A DNA stretch of 64,000 bases from Spirochaetota bacterium. GTDB lineage: Bacteria > Spirochaetota > UBA12135 > COTS27. Both the position numbers and the translations under genes were made by a program. The notes below the pieces were generated by a model, which worked only from the letters and a program-made list of their open reading frames with translations, had not been told where the DNA came from and ran no database searches. Below, piece after piece: positions 1-10,000 of the stretch. Positions within the stretch are counted from its first letter, which is position 1. Every line of letters starts with the position of its first letter. The stretch covers positions 186,001 through 250,000 of the forward strand of contig AP019861.1 of the NCBI GenBank assembly GCA_013426755.1. The letters run 5' to 3'.

Positions 1-509
1 TGTGAAAGGGCTCTTTTAAGGGGGTGTATTTTGCGAATAGCACAGCATTTTTTTCTTAACGAGATAGCTTCTTTAAAGCCATTGATACCATGGGTGGTTA
101 CGTATGTCTCTATTTCTTCTGTGTTGGGATAATAGACACGAATAGGCTTATATTTATGGCTTGTTTCGTGTAAGAGTTCATAAGTTTCTTTGAAGAGCCG
201 ACCTGTATCTAGGGTGAAAATATCTATTGGGAGGTTATTTTTAGCGATGATATAGGTGAGGACTTGGTCTTCTAGTCCGAGGCTTGTAGAGAAAGCAACC
301 TTTTTAAAGTGGGTGCAGGCTTTATTAAGGTCTGTTTCGAGCTCAGTGACTTTGCGGCGGAGTGTGGAGTCTTTTATTTTTGTCGTGGCAGATAGCCTTT
401 GGGGAGCAGGTCGTGGGGAAGAAATTACTTGAGTTGAGGTGGTTTGCAATTCCTTAGAAAATTCAATTAAAGAATTTTTAAGCGTTGTTATATGATGAGA
501 TGATGACAT
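1..509 (-). CDS. cysH: CysH-type adenylyl-sulfate / phosphoadenylyl-sulfate reductase, 3' end outside the window
   Basis: This is an open reading frame starting at the ATG complementary to 507-509 and running off the window edge, about 169 residues. After a roughly 50-residue Ser/Thr-rich N-terminus it reads FSTSLGLEDQV (the PP-loop region of the family), then IFTLDTGRLFKETY, then a CC-x-I-R-K-x-x-PL motif just before the edge. These are signatures of assimilatory sulfonucleotide reductases, which reduce APS or PAPS to sulfite in the cytoplasm using thioredoxin. The paired cysteines followed by RK...PL are those that, with a second Cys pair near the C-terminus, bind a [4Fe-4S] cluster in the APS-reducing subgroup. 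The second pair lies beyond the window, so APS versus PAPS use is an inference. It lies downstream of the DUF2061 gene on the same strand. Confidence 0.88.
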   Translation of the reverse strand, partial: MSSSHHITTLKNSLIEFSKELQTTSTQVISSPRPAPQRLSATTKIKDSTLRRKVTELETDLNKACTHFKKVAFSTSLGLEDQVLTYIIAKNNLPIDIFTLDTGRLFKETYELLHETSHKYKPIRVYYPNTEEIETYVTTHGINGFKEAISLRKKCCAIRKIHPLKRALS

Positions 510-511
510 TA

Positions 512-600
512 GATAATAATACTGGATAATAATACTAGATGGCGATGTTAGATGATAATATATTAGATGGTGATATATTAGAAGAGGGTATTAGGGGGTT
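512..600. repeat. Imperfect short repeat upstream of cysH
   Basis: The spacer between cysH and the DUF2061 gene holds imperfect reiterations of the words GATAATAATACT and TTAGATGRTGATATATTAG. No gene or clear promoter was recognised here. It is one of several intergenic spacers in the window with its own private minisatellite-like sequence. Confidence 0.45.
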
Positions 601-722
601 ATTGGATAATCAACTGTGATGTGGTGAATGATTAAATGCATCAAATAAATTTTGCGGTTATGGGGATAAATAAATTTGTGATTATCTGGTTATGAGAAGG
701 AATTGAAACTAAAGGCTTGGGT

Positions 723-1049
723 TTATGATTTTAGGAAGGTTTTTCCGTAAGGAATTTTTAACCACGTGCGCTCATGAAGGGTATAAAAGACAATTTTAGC
801 AGTTGTTTCTATGATAGTCACTTTAATACTGATATTTAGCGCGGATGTTGTTAAAAATGGATTGGCTGTACTTACAATACTAAAAGTGATGATAAACGTT
901 AAAAGTGAAGCAATGATGCGCCATGAAATGGCTTTGAGAATACTTCTTTTTAGGTGTTCATGACTTTGAGCAGGATTATTTTCTAAGGTCATAGTATCTG
1001 CTGGAGTCCTGGTGGTATTAGTGGTGTGTGGCGGACGAGATTTGTTCAT
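723..1049 (-). CDS. DUF2061 family small membrane protein
   Basis: The 108-residue product has a 34-residue polar N-terminus followed by a core that matches the DUF2061 pattern: RSILKAISWRIIASLLTFII, a second hydrophobic stretch, an E-x-x-x-K segment, and the closing YTLHERTWLKIPYGK. Two transmembrane segments are visible (roughly residues 43-60 and 66-90). The biochemical function is unknown. DUF2061 genes are often found beside cysH, and this one precedes cysH on the same strand with a 213-bp gap, which suggests a link to sulfate assimilation. The N-terminal extension is longer than in typical members and is probably disordered. Confidence 0.8.
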   Translation of the reverse strand: MNKSRPPHTTNTTRTPADTMTLENNPAQSHEHLKRSILKAISWRIIASLLTFIITFSIVSTANPFLTTSALNISIKVTIIETTAKIVFYTLHERTWLKIPYGKTFLKS

Positions 1050-1484
1050 AGGTTTTCGTTTATCTTGCTAATGAGAAGTTAAAAAGTTTAAAGAGTTTTA
1101 AGATCAGCTAATATCAATATAGATTGGCTAATATCAATATAATAAGTACCGATCAGGTAAAGAAATAGGTTAATTGAAGGAATTATTTTATAACAGAGGC
1201 TGTGGTTTCAACCTACGTATTATAGTTTAATCAATGAGATTATGCTAAATGAGGAGGTGGTTTTATTGCTACAATAACTGTGGTTATTGTAGTGATTGAA
1301 TGGGTTCTATACGGATGTCCTGAGGTGTTTATTTTTAAATGTATTTTGGGTTTCTGGTGAAGTGGGGTGAAAATGTGAGTATTCTTAAGGATATAGAGTA
1401 TTATTTAAGGGCGAATGTCTTGAAGTAAATTCTCAGCGGTAGGTTTACTGATATAAATAAGGGGGCTCAAGCAAGCGGTACAAT
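1050..1484. other. Divergent intergenic region between the DUF2061 gene and recC
   Basis: This 435-bp stretch separates divergent genes and must hold both promoters. It contains a direct repeat of GGCTAATATCAATATA (about 1105-1142) and a strong palindrome at 1269-1292, listed separately. I found no convincing -35/-10 pair with normal spacing and no small gene. Confidence 0.4.
1269..1292. promoter_or_regulatory. 24-bp palindrome upstream of recC
   Basis: The perfect 10-bp arms CTACAATAAC and GTTATTGTAG are separated by the 4-base loop TGTG. No T-tract follows on either strand, so it does not look like an intrinsic terminator. Its position about 190 bp upstream of recC, in a divergent spacer, would suit an operator or an mRNA leader hairpin. 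This is inferred only from the symmetry. Confidence 0.4.
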
Positions 1485-4400
1485 ATGCGTCATAAGGGTT
1501 TACATTTTGTAGTGGCTTCTGAAATGGAGGCACTGTTAGCAGCGTTTTTAGCAGGTTTCGAGCGTAGTTGGGTTCATTCTGAGAAGACGTCGTTGAAAAC
1601 TCACAAGGAAGTTCCCACTCAACGTGAAATCAAGCAAAAATCCAAGCAGGAATCCAAGCAAGAGCTTGAGCAGGAGATTAAGACCAGCAGGGGAAATAAT
1701 GCCTTCAAAACACAGTGGATCCTAGTTGAAGGGGCGATGAGTGCGGAGATTTTGAAGCGGCATCTAGCAGGGGCTGGCAAAACGGGTATCGGTTCGGGAT
1801 TAAAATTTCTCTACTTCGCACAATTGATAGAAGAGCTAGAGCGTGTTGTCATAGCAGCAGCAGACCTGAAGTCTTCCCAGGACAAAGAAATAGCGAAGAT
1901 AAAGAAACAATCCTTTACTGAGAATTGTTATCATCGCGATCTGCTCGGTTGGGTGGTGATGAATATATTAACTGAGGTGATGCATGGAAGATGGGGCGCT
2001 GCAGAACTTACACTGGCTCCACTACGCAAGTATTTGGAAAAATTGCAGAGACCTGAGTTAGTGCTGGCTTTTGCTAAGGCACTTGGATATATTTTTGAAC
2101 AGTATATTTTTTATCGTGAAGACTGGCTTAGCGGATGGGAACAGCACGGACAGACGACTAAGTTTGAAGGGAAGCATAATCATAACGACCCTCCTGCACG
2201 TAAAAAAAATAAATTTTCTTTGAATGAAACCTTTGCCACCCCATTAGAACGCGAAGTGGCTACTTGGCAAGGCTGGTTATGGCGTGAAGTACGACGTGTC
2301 TTAGCGCGTGACCATAAAGCTGAGCGGACACGTACACTGGCTTTATTACTAGCGAATATACCAGAAAATTTGTGGCCTGAGGAATTAGCAGAGTTATGGA
2401 TTTTCAATGTGTCATATATTCCACCGCCCTATGGGGCTCTATTAGGAGCGCTGGCTAAACGTATGAAGGTCTACTACTTTAAGTGGGACCTAGCAGCGCA
2501 TAAAAATGTCGCGAAGTTGCTTTCTTGTGATAAAGAGCACTTTGACTTAGAAAAAGACGCACTTGCTAAGACAATCGGAATGGGAAAGTACCGTGCTAAT
2601 TTCCTTGCGTCCTTGCGTAGTTATTTTTATGATGTAGGTTGCCCTATCACAGTGCACACAACCAGTAGTGAACGTGCGAAAGAAAGCGAAGAATCGCATT
2701 TTTATAACAATACGGACAAAAACGGAGCATGGGATACAATTTTACAATACTTAACAGCCAGTGACCGAATTAAGTCACAGCGCTCCCATTCGTTAGCAGC
2801 TCTTAAAAGATTTCTATTTAATAAATCAGAATTACTAGAAAAATCAGAACAAGCTTTATCAGATGAAGAGCGTGAGAGAATACTGCTAATCGATTGGATA
2901 AGAGCGCTTGCCAGAGAGCATGCAAATCACTCCAATTCAGCAAATCACTCCAATTCAGCAAATCACTCCAATTCAGTAAAGCATGTCAATTCAGCAAAGC
3001 ATGTAGACCATCCGAATTCAGCAAAGCATGTCAATTATTCCAATCCAGCGGCTCTAAATGATAGCAAAGCGCTTAGGTTATATAGCGTAACAAACAAGTA
3101 CCGTGAGGTAGAAGTTCTGCATGAAATGTTAGTAGAATTATTTCTCAGTGATGATAGGTTAGTTCCAAGTGATGTGTGTATTAAGGCACCGGATATAAAA
3201 ATTTACGAACCTTATCTGAGAGCTATATTTGATCGCGGTCAATTTTTTCCTTATACGCTTCCGCGTTCAAGTGATCGGAATCTAACCGCACAGCTAGAAT
3301 CCTATGAATGTTATGAATATGTGCAGTTGTTAGAAATTCTTGGAAAAAAAGAATGGAAAGCGAGTGATTTTGAAATGCTTATCAGGATTCGTACTGTGTT
3401 CGAGCGTGGTTATGCGGACTATGGCGTTATTCAATTATTCACAAAGATATTGGAGCAATTTTTTATAGATGGTCCTCAGTTTTATGGGGCACGAACAAGC
3501 TCTTATAAGCGCACAGAGAGTTTAAACGAGGATGAAAAGGGTACTTATAAGCGTAGAGAGAATTCAAATGGGGATGAAAAGAGCAATTATAAGCATAGAG
3601 AGAGCTTAAATGAAGATGAAAAGGGTACTTGTGAGCGTAGAGAGAATTCAAATGGCGATGAAAAGAGCAATTATAAGCATAGAGAGAGTTTAAATGAGGA
3701 TGAAAAGAGCACTTATAGTGATAATGCCACCTCCCAATTCTCTAATTCTGGGGTCAATCTAGAAAATTTTGTTAATTATCTAGAATATTTACTGCAGGAG
3801 CATTACGGGATGAATGGGGTAGAATCTAGGGGAGGAGACCGTAGACTTGCATTTTACTTAAGCAGCAATGAACTTATGGTGTTAAGCACGTGGTTGGATA
3901 TTTTAACGGGATTGGTAGGATTTCAGGCTTTTTTTAGTGGCAGACATCCATTAGCAGCATGGGAACAAGAACTTCTGAGGTTGGCACGAGTGTATTTCCC
4001 CCAGAAAGACCTTGTGGTGAGTGATTTAGTGCGGAGGTTAGAGTATTTTTTTGACAAATTTAAGCAAGTAGGTTCTTTGCTAGCCGAAGGTGAGTATGCT
4101 TTTTCGCTTATGAGAGTTGTCATGAAAGAACAGCTACTGCAGAAGAAACGTTCTTATGATGTGCCGTTATTGACTGGGGGAATTGTTTGTGGGTCTATAT
4201 TGCCGCTGCGCGGATTTCCTGCTAAGGTGACGTGTCTTTTGGGTATGGACAGCGAAGCATTTCCAAAGGAAGTATCGCATAAAGATTTTGACCTAGCGGC
4301 AACTACGAAACAGCGGCACACCGATAGGAATCCACACGAAGAAGCTGAGGGGTTGCTATTAGAAATAATAGCGGGAACGAGTAGTACGCTAATTGTGAGT

Positions 4401-7004
4401 TTTTCCCATCAGGCTATGCTCGAATGTCGATGGGAACAATCCTATCATGAAACGTTTATGAGAATGGCCTCACGTCCTGTACGAAAATGGCTCTATTTAT
4501 TGCTAGAACGCGTCCATTCACATAAAGATTTCCTATATCAATTTAGCAATCATTTTGCAAAGCTGCCAGAAAAGACACCAGAACAAATGAAACTACTATC
4601 GTTTATAAATGCGAATAGTAATACCAATAATAATATCAATAATAATATCAATAATAATGTAGATGATAATACGAATGGCGGTGACTGGACGACTTACTTG
4701 TTACAATGGTTCTATGAAATTAAAGAAGAAGATGAACTTAGATTGGCAATGATTCCTGCCATTCCCAGGTGGGATTCCAATAAGCGTCATACGTGGCAAG
4801 GAGACGGTCTGATAAAAAAAGAAGAGGCGACTTTAAGAGCAGCGACTTTGTTAGCTACCCGAAATACTCCTACTGAGCGCATGCTACCAGCGACTTATAA
4901 GGGATTTTATGCTGTTCGATCGGTACTGCAGTGGCGTGATGTCAATTATTTGAGATTTCTTGCGGCGTTATGCTATAAAGATGCTGAAATGAGGCAGAAA
5001 AAGGAAGTAGGAGGTGAAGTGACCGGTGATTTTGCTGACGAAGTTGTATTAAGTGAGGCACTGGCTGTGCTGAGTGATGCTGTACAGTGGGGACTTAAAA
5101 ATACGCCAACCCAATTGCATTATGATCACACACTCAATAGTAGAGAATCCACACAGAATAATAGAGAATCTATACAGAATAATAGAGAATCTACACAGAA
5201 TAATGAAGAACTTACGCAGAGTGGCTCTGTACAAATTGAAAAACGTGACTCATTGAAATCAGCACAAGAAAGTTCAAAGAAAATTTCCTTAACCACTCTC
5301 CGTCATTTTTTCAAACATCCGCTTAAATGGTATGTAAAAACCTATTTGAACGTTCCAGCAAGGGTGTTTAAGGTTTTGACCGAAGACTATATATCCTCGA
5401 CAGCCACCCATCAAACCACTCAATATAAGCATAGACGAATGGTCAATGAGTGGATCAGTAGTATTTTTGAAGAAATAACCGAAGAATCACGAACAGAGTC
5501 GGGGAAAGATATTAATCACGCCGCAAGTAGCGTTGTTACAGAAATAGAGTCGGGTAAAGACATTGACCCTGCCGTAAGTAGTGCTGTTACAGAGAAATCA
5601 CAAGTTATTTCCTCAGAACCAGAGGTAGCAACCCGTACGAAGCCAATGCACACCAAACAGTCTGCTAATGAAGGAAAGCATGATAATTCATTGTCTTCGC
5701 GTGAGTTGTCGTTAGAAGAGGCTATGCGACTGTTAGCAAGAGAATTTTTGGTCAGATATTCTACAAAATATCCAGTGGAAAGTGGGGAAAAATACTCGGC
5801 TAAAATGAAAATGGCGCATCAAGAAAATAAGCCCACTAATCCACAGGTAAATAATAATAACAATAATAATAATAACAACAATAATAATAACGAAGAAACA
5901 GCGAATTTTTACGACCACTACGAATTAGAAGCACTACAGACGTTGCTATTAGGCGAGAAATGGAAGCATTTATGGGAAGAGGTGTGGAGTGAATTTTATC
6001 AAGCGTTGATCTATCTGAGCGGTAAAGCAAATAACTCTGCTAGCATAGATTTTAACGATGTCTCGCGATACGGCAGATCACTACTTTTTAAGAAATGTGG
6101 AGGAGAAATTGTTTTAAAGCGGGTAGTAGGGCTCAATAATCTAACTACACCCGTTCGTGGTACTGTGGGAAATGTCCTTATGTTTGATAAGGCGGGGGCA
6201 AGAAATACTTCAATGCGGGAAGTAACGGAGGAAATAAAGGAAATGCCCTATCCGATGTCCTATCCGTATTGGCGGCTTGATGTGTATTATGGAAAGTTAT
6301 CGTTTTTAGAAGGGTTGTTATGGTTAATGGAAGTATTTTTTTTGGTCGTGCTACTTGGGAAGCGCGGGGCTTGTGGGGGTATTAAAAAAGCGGACAAGGA
6401 TCATTTAGCCCGTTCGGATGGAATTTTCTGTGGTGCTGTATTGTGTCTTTTAAATGAAACAAAAAGTATGCCTAGTGCTACGACGTATATGCTGGAAGCT
6501 TGTTCTCACGAAGTGGCAGAACAAGGCTTGGCAATAATAATAGCCTGGTATGAATATGGACGTACCGTGCCGTTACCGTTATTTAAGAACGGAACGGATA
6601 AGATTATGGAGCTTTTTTTAAAGCGGGTGCCAGTGGTGGGGGCTGAGCGTGAGACATTGGACCTAGATTTTTATAAAGAAATGCTTGATATTGTAGAAAA
6701 TGCCTGGAAGAATGCAGACAGTAAGGCGCCAGCCCCCAATCAATACCGTTATAATCGAGATTATGATCTCAATAAGGTCTTATTCGCTCATATAAATCAA
6801 AACCCTCTTAATAAAGAAGTTGCTAATAAAGAAATTGCTGCTATGACGACTTTAAAATCTAAAAATCACAGCCCCTCATCAAATACGCAAGTAGCACAAT
6901 TTCACCAGGATAATAATAATAGCACTAATCATCTCCGTAAAACGTACCAATATATGTATGATTTATTAGTGTTGGTCTATCCATTTTTGAGACGGACGAA
7001 GTGA
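1485..7004 (+). CDS. recC: RecBCD enzyme subunit RecC, greatly expanded by low-complexity insertions
   Basis: RecC is the inactive-helicase/nuclease-fold scaffold that splits duplex ends and recognises Chi in the RecBCD double-strand-break repair complex. Matching blocks are YIFEQYIFYREDWLSGWE, WIFNVSYIPPPYGALLGAL, the REVEVLHEMLVELF block (residues about 545-560), FFPYTLPRS and GSILPLRGFPAKVTCLLGMD (about 905-925). These follow RecC rather than AddB, and no AddB iron-sulfur cysteines are seen. The length of 1839 residues compares with 1122 in E. coli. Most of the excess is in insertions of short repeats: NHSNSA, a 14-residue unit repeated five times, Asn runs, NNREST-type repeats and a run of 14 Asn. 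The start is ATG with only a weak upstream purine tract. recB follows after 25 bp, so the two are very probably co-transcribed. Confidence 0.88.
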   Translation: MRHKGLHFVVASEMEALLAAFLAGFERSWVHSEKTSLKTHKEVPTQREIKQKSKQESKQELEQEIKTSRGNNAFKTQWILVEGAMSAEILKRHLAGAGKTGIGSGLKFLYFAQLIEELERVVIAAADLKSSQDKEIAKIKKQSFTENCYHRDLLGWVVMNILTEVMHGRWGAAELTLAPLRKYLEKLQRPELVLAFAKALGYIFEQYIFYREDWLSGWEQHGQTTKFEGKHNHNDPPARKKNKFSLNETFATPLEREVATWQGWLWREVRRVLARDHKAERTRTLALLLANIPENLWPEELAELWIFNVSYIPPPYGALLGALAKRMKVYYFKWDLAAHKNVAKLLSCDKEHFDLEKDALAKTIGMGKYRANFLASLRSYFYDVGCPITVHTTSSERAKESEESHFYNNTDKNGAWDTILQYLTASDRIKSQRSHSLAALKRFLFNKSELLEKSEQALSDEERERILLIDWIRALAREHANHSNSANHSNSANHSNSVKHVNSAKHVDHPNSAKHVNYSNPAALNDSKALRLYSVTNKYREVEVLHEMLVELFLSDDRLVPSDVCIKAPDIKIYEPYLRAIFDRGQFFPYTLPRSSDRNLTAQLESYECYEYVQLLEILGKKEWKASDFEMLIRIRTVFERGYADYGVIQLFTKILEQFFIDGPQFYGARTSSYKRTESLNEDEKGTYKRRENSNGDEKSNYKHRESLNEDEKGTCERRENSNGDEKSNYKHRESLNEDEKSTYSDNATSQFSNSGVNLENFVNYLEYLLQEHYGMNGVESRGGDRRLAFYLSSNELMVLSTWLDILTGLVGFQAFFSGRHPLAAWEQELLRLARVYFPQKDLVVSDLVRRLEYFFDKFKQVGSLLAEGEYAFSLMRVVMKEQLLQKKRSYDVPLLTGGIVCGSILPLRGFPAKVTCLLGMDSEAFPKEVSHKDFDLAATTKQRHTDRNPHEEAEGLLLEIIAGTSSTLIVSFSHQAMLECRWEQSYHETFMRMASRPVRKWLYLLLERVHSHKDFLYQFSNHFAKLPEKTPEQMKLLSFINANSNTNNNINNNINNNVDDNTNGGDWTTYLLQWFYEIKEEDELRLAMIPAIPRWDSNKRHTWQGDGLIKKEEATLRAATLLATRNTPTERMLPATYKGFYAVRSVLQWRDVNYLRFLAALCYKDAEMRQKKEVGGEVTGDFADEVVLSEALAVLSDAVQWGLKNTPTQLHYDHTLNSRESTQNNRESIQNNRESTQNNEELTQSGSVQIEKRDSLKSAQESSKKISLTTLRHFFKHPLKWYVKTYLNVPARVFKVLTEDYISSTATHQTTQYKHRRMVNEWISSIFEEITEESRTESGKDINHAASSVVTEIESGKDIDPAVSSAVTEKSQVISSEPEVATRTKPMHTKQSANEGKHDNSLSSRELSLEEAMRLLAREFLVRYSTKYPVESGEKYSAKMKMAHQENKPTNPQVNNNNNNNNNNNNNNEETANFYDHYELEALQTLLLGEKWKHLWEEVWSEFYQALIYLSGKANNSASIDFNDVSRYGRSLLFKKCGGEIVLKRVVGLNNLTTPVRGTVGNVLMFDKAGARNTSMREVTEEIKEMPYPMSYPYWRLDVYYGKLSFLEGLLWLMEVFFLVVLLGKRGACGGIKKADKDHLARSDGIFCGAVLCLLNETKSMPSATTYMLEACSHEVAEQGLAIIIAWYEYGRTVPLPLFKNGTDKIMELFLKRVPVVGAERETLDLDFYKEMLDIVENAWKNADSKAPAPNQYRYNRDYDLNKVLFAHINQNPLNKEVANKEIAAMTTLKSKNHSPSSNTQVAQFHQDNNNSTNHLRKTYQYMYDLLVLVYPFLRRTK
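2925..3050. repeat. In-frame 18-bp repeat (NHSNSA) inside recC
   Basis: Three near-perfect 18-bp copies coding for NHSNSA are followed by diverging variants (KHVNSA, KHVDHPNSA). The length is a multiple of three, so the reading frame is kept. The stretch lies in an insertion relative to RecC of model bacteria. Confidence 0.85.
3504..3713. repeat. In-frame 42-bp repeat, five copies, inside recC
   Basis: Five consecutive 14-codon units alternate between forms like YKHRESLNEDEKGT and YKRRENSNGDEKSN (residues 674-743). The alternation suggests an 84-bp higher-order duplication. The insert is highly charged and presumably a surface loop. Confidence 0.88.
5847..5889. repeat. Poly-asparagine (AAT/AAC) microsatellite inside recC
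   Basis: A run of AAT and AAC codons encodes 14 consecutive Asn (about residues 1455-1468). Shorter Asn-rich runs occur near 4606-4680 in the same gene. Comparable runs appear in the recD-like, birA and sulfotransferase genes. Confidence 0.9.
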
Positions 7005-7029
7005 ATGACTCTTAAGGAGAGGACGTTAG

Positions 7030-10000
7030 GTGAAAAAATTGAAAGAATTTAAAGCAGAAAGTTTTGCATTGAGTGGGAAAGTGCTTGTTGAGGCAAGTGC
7101 TGGTTCTGGGAAAACGTATAGCTTGGTTGTGGTGTATATACGGCTATTGATCGAAAAAGGTCTAGCACCAGCCCAGATCGTTATCTTAACCTACACCCGT
7201 AAAGCTGCTGAAGAGATCACCAGGAGAATTCGTGACCATCTACAAACAATCATAGCAGAACTCAAAACTAAAATCGACAACCTAGCCTCTTCCAATTCAG
7301 TTAACAATAACGAACTATCCGTAGCAGCTAAAAGTGACGTATTTACTAGTCTCTTAGACCGTTGGTGTTTAAGTAAGGGTCATGACGTGACTGCAATTAA
7401 AGATTTAATCGTACGATTAAAAGAGGCGGACTTCAATCTAGAAAATGAGATGATCACTACATTTCATAGCTTTTTACTGCAATTGTATGAAACGTTCGCT
7501 TATACGACGAAAGTACCTCTGCGTATTAGTATTAATACTTCTAATACGTTATATTTAGCAGAAGTCATCGAAGAATTTGTGACGGGAACGTTTTATAATG
7601 CAGCCATAAATCCGTATCGGTTGTATTTTATGGCACGTGAAATAGGAGCAGCCGATTTTTATAAGAAATTAAAACCATTCTGGGAGCGTAGTGAAACACA
7701 TCTTCTAGGCGGTGAAGAAAGATTGCCCGAATCGGACAATTATACTGCATTGCAGTCAGAATACAAAACGGCACGAAATAAGCTACTTCAAGGTTATACG
7801 GATTTTCTAGCCCTATGTCCGCTACCGATACCTATAGCTACTCCGTTAGATGATGCGCATTTAGATCGTCATGTTTTAAAGGATAAAGATAAATATTTCA
7901 ATGATAAACGGTATGATGATTGGCAGCGTCTTATTAAAACACGTGATTTTTTTGCTAGTGAAGAGCGTATTTCGGATAAAGCAAAGCATTTTTTAAAGAA
8001 TATGCACCAGCTAGGGCGCATTTTAGAACAAAATACACAGCTAGAAATAGAATTAGCCCTAGTGATTAAATTCGTAGTGGAATTTTGGAATGAAGCGGGT
8101 GCTAAGGGGGCATTTAAAGGCGTCCTCAAAGATTGGACTACTGAAGACATGCTAGAAAATGGCATCTCGAAGTGTAGAGCTAAGGCATTAAAGGGAAGAA
8201 GTGCTTTGGTGAACTCAGGCAGCCACGAAATAGATTTAGCTATGGAATCATTAGTGCAGACATACAGTGCTTATTTATGGGTGTTAGGACGGTTGCAGCT
8301 TCATTATGATGTGGTCTGGCGTTATTTTTTGACGCGTATTTTACGTGAAACGCGTGTCTCTGTACGTGAAAGACGACTGGCTAAGCAAATGATGACGTAT
8401 GAAGATTTGATTATGTGGGCATTGGAAATGAGTTCTCCGCCTCCTTTAAGTATTTCCACAGATCAAGCCACGCGCTTAGCTGCGGTGTCAGATAAAGATA
8501 GCAAAGCCACGCAATCTGTAAAGGACATTCAGAGAAAACAGCGTCAAGACCAAGTCAATATTGCCAGGTTACTTAAAGAAAAGTACCAGGCAATCATGAT
8601 AGATGAATTTCAAGATACAAACAGCAAGCTTTATAACATAGTCCAACGTTATTTTGCTGAGATTCCATTGATGGTATTTATAGGTGATCCCAAGCAATCC
8701 ATATTTTCCTTCCAAGGCGCCGATCTAGACGGGTATATTCGGATGCGAAGTTATATTGAAAATCTGCCTGACGGACATATTTATACGCTGAGTACCAATT
8801 ACCGGTCACATCCACACTTGGTGAATATCCTCAATACCCTTTATCAAGAAATAGACGATTCTAAAGACCCATTTCTATCTAATAATAAGATTGAATATTC
8901 ACCTATGCGGGCTAGTCGATCGGAGAATGAAACTATACCAATCACAAAGCGGTCTCGTGATGATAAAGCTGGCAATGTCCCTGCTAAAAATCAAGCGCGG
9001 CTTACGTTGTGGACTTTTGATGAGACTCCTAAACTGAAATCTGATAGACACGACGCGGCTGCGAAGCTTATTGTGGCTACGCTATGTCGCAAGTGGGATG
9101 CATATAACATTGAGGAAAATCAAGCCCCGCACCTAAGTAACGAGGCACTATATAACCGAGCGGAGTTAGACGTAAAAAACGATAGCGCTGGAAATAAAGA
9201 AACAGCGGCTAAACCATTCTGGTCTCAATTTGCTATCCTGGTTATGCGTAATGATGGTGATGAAGGCGGCAGGAAGTTAGCACAAACACTGAGCGCAGCG
9301 AAAATCCCAGTACGGTTTATAGAAAGTGAGCGCGATAAGAAATTATTTAAAACTTCTGCACCAGCAGACATGTACCAATTTCTAAAAGCAATCTTGCTTG
9401 CCGATGATGATCCAAGCGCTGCGTTGACCTTGCAATCCAAACAGACAATCTCGAGGTCGCAATTAAATAAACGACTCTATTTCAGTAAGGTGTTTATGCA
9501 GAAATTACGTACAGAGAAGAGCATTGATTACCATAGGCGTCTTCTTATGACACCGTTACTGAAATGTGATTATATGCAGTATCTGGTTTTAGGCGGTAGT
9601 CATTTTGTTTTAGCGAGTATATTCAGTTCTTATAAAACGTTATGGTTACGTGAAGGTTTTTTTGCAATGCTACATACATTTCTTATGACCGAAATTCCTG
9701 ATTTAGTAGAAACGTCATCTGATCTAACTTCGCTGGCAGCTGGTGAAACGCGAACACCACTTAATAATGTATTGGCGCACTTTAAAGACGCTGATGAAGC
9801 GCTGCTCTATTTACAAGAATTTACAGAGCTCGGTTATGCCTTAGCTGAGGACAGTAAGAGATTAGCGCCCTACCCCCAAGAATTACTACTTAATCTCCTA
9901 TCTATAGTCATCGAACCAGAGGATGATTTAGCGGCAGGCTATTTAGCAGACCTCAAAGAGGAAACTCAAATAGAGCATTTTTCTGTGACTCACCTCTCAC

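Noticed and set aside
5049..5256. Short frames on both strands inside recC
   Set aside because: They are shadows of the NNREST repeat in the recC frame and have no independent support.
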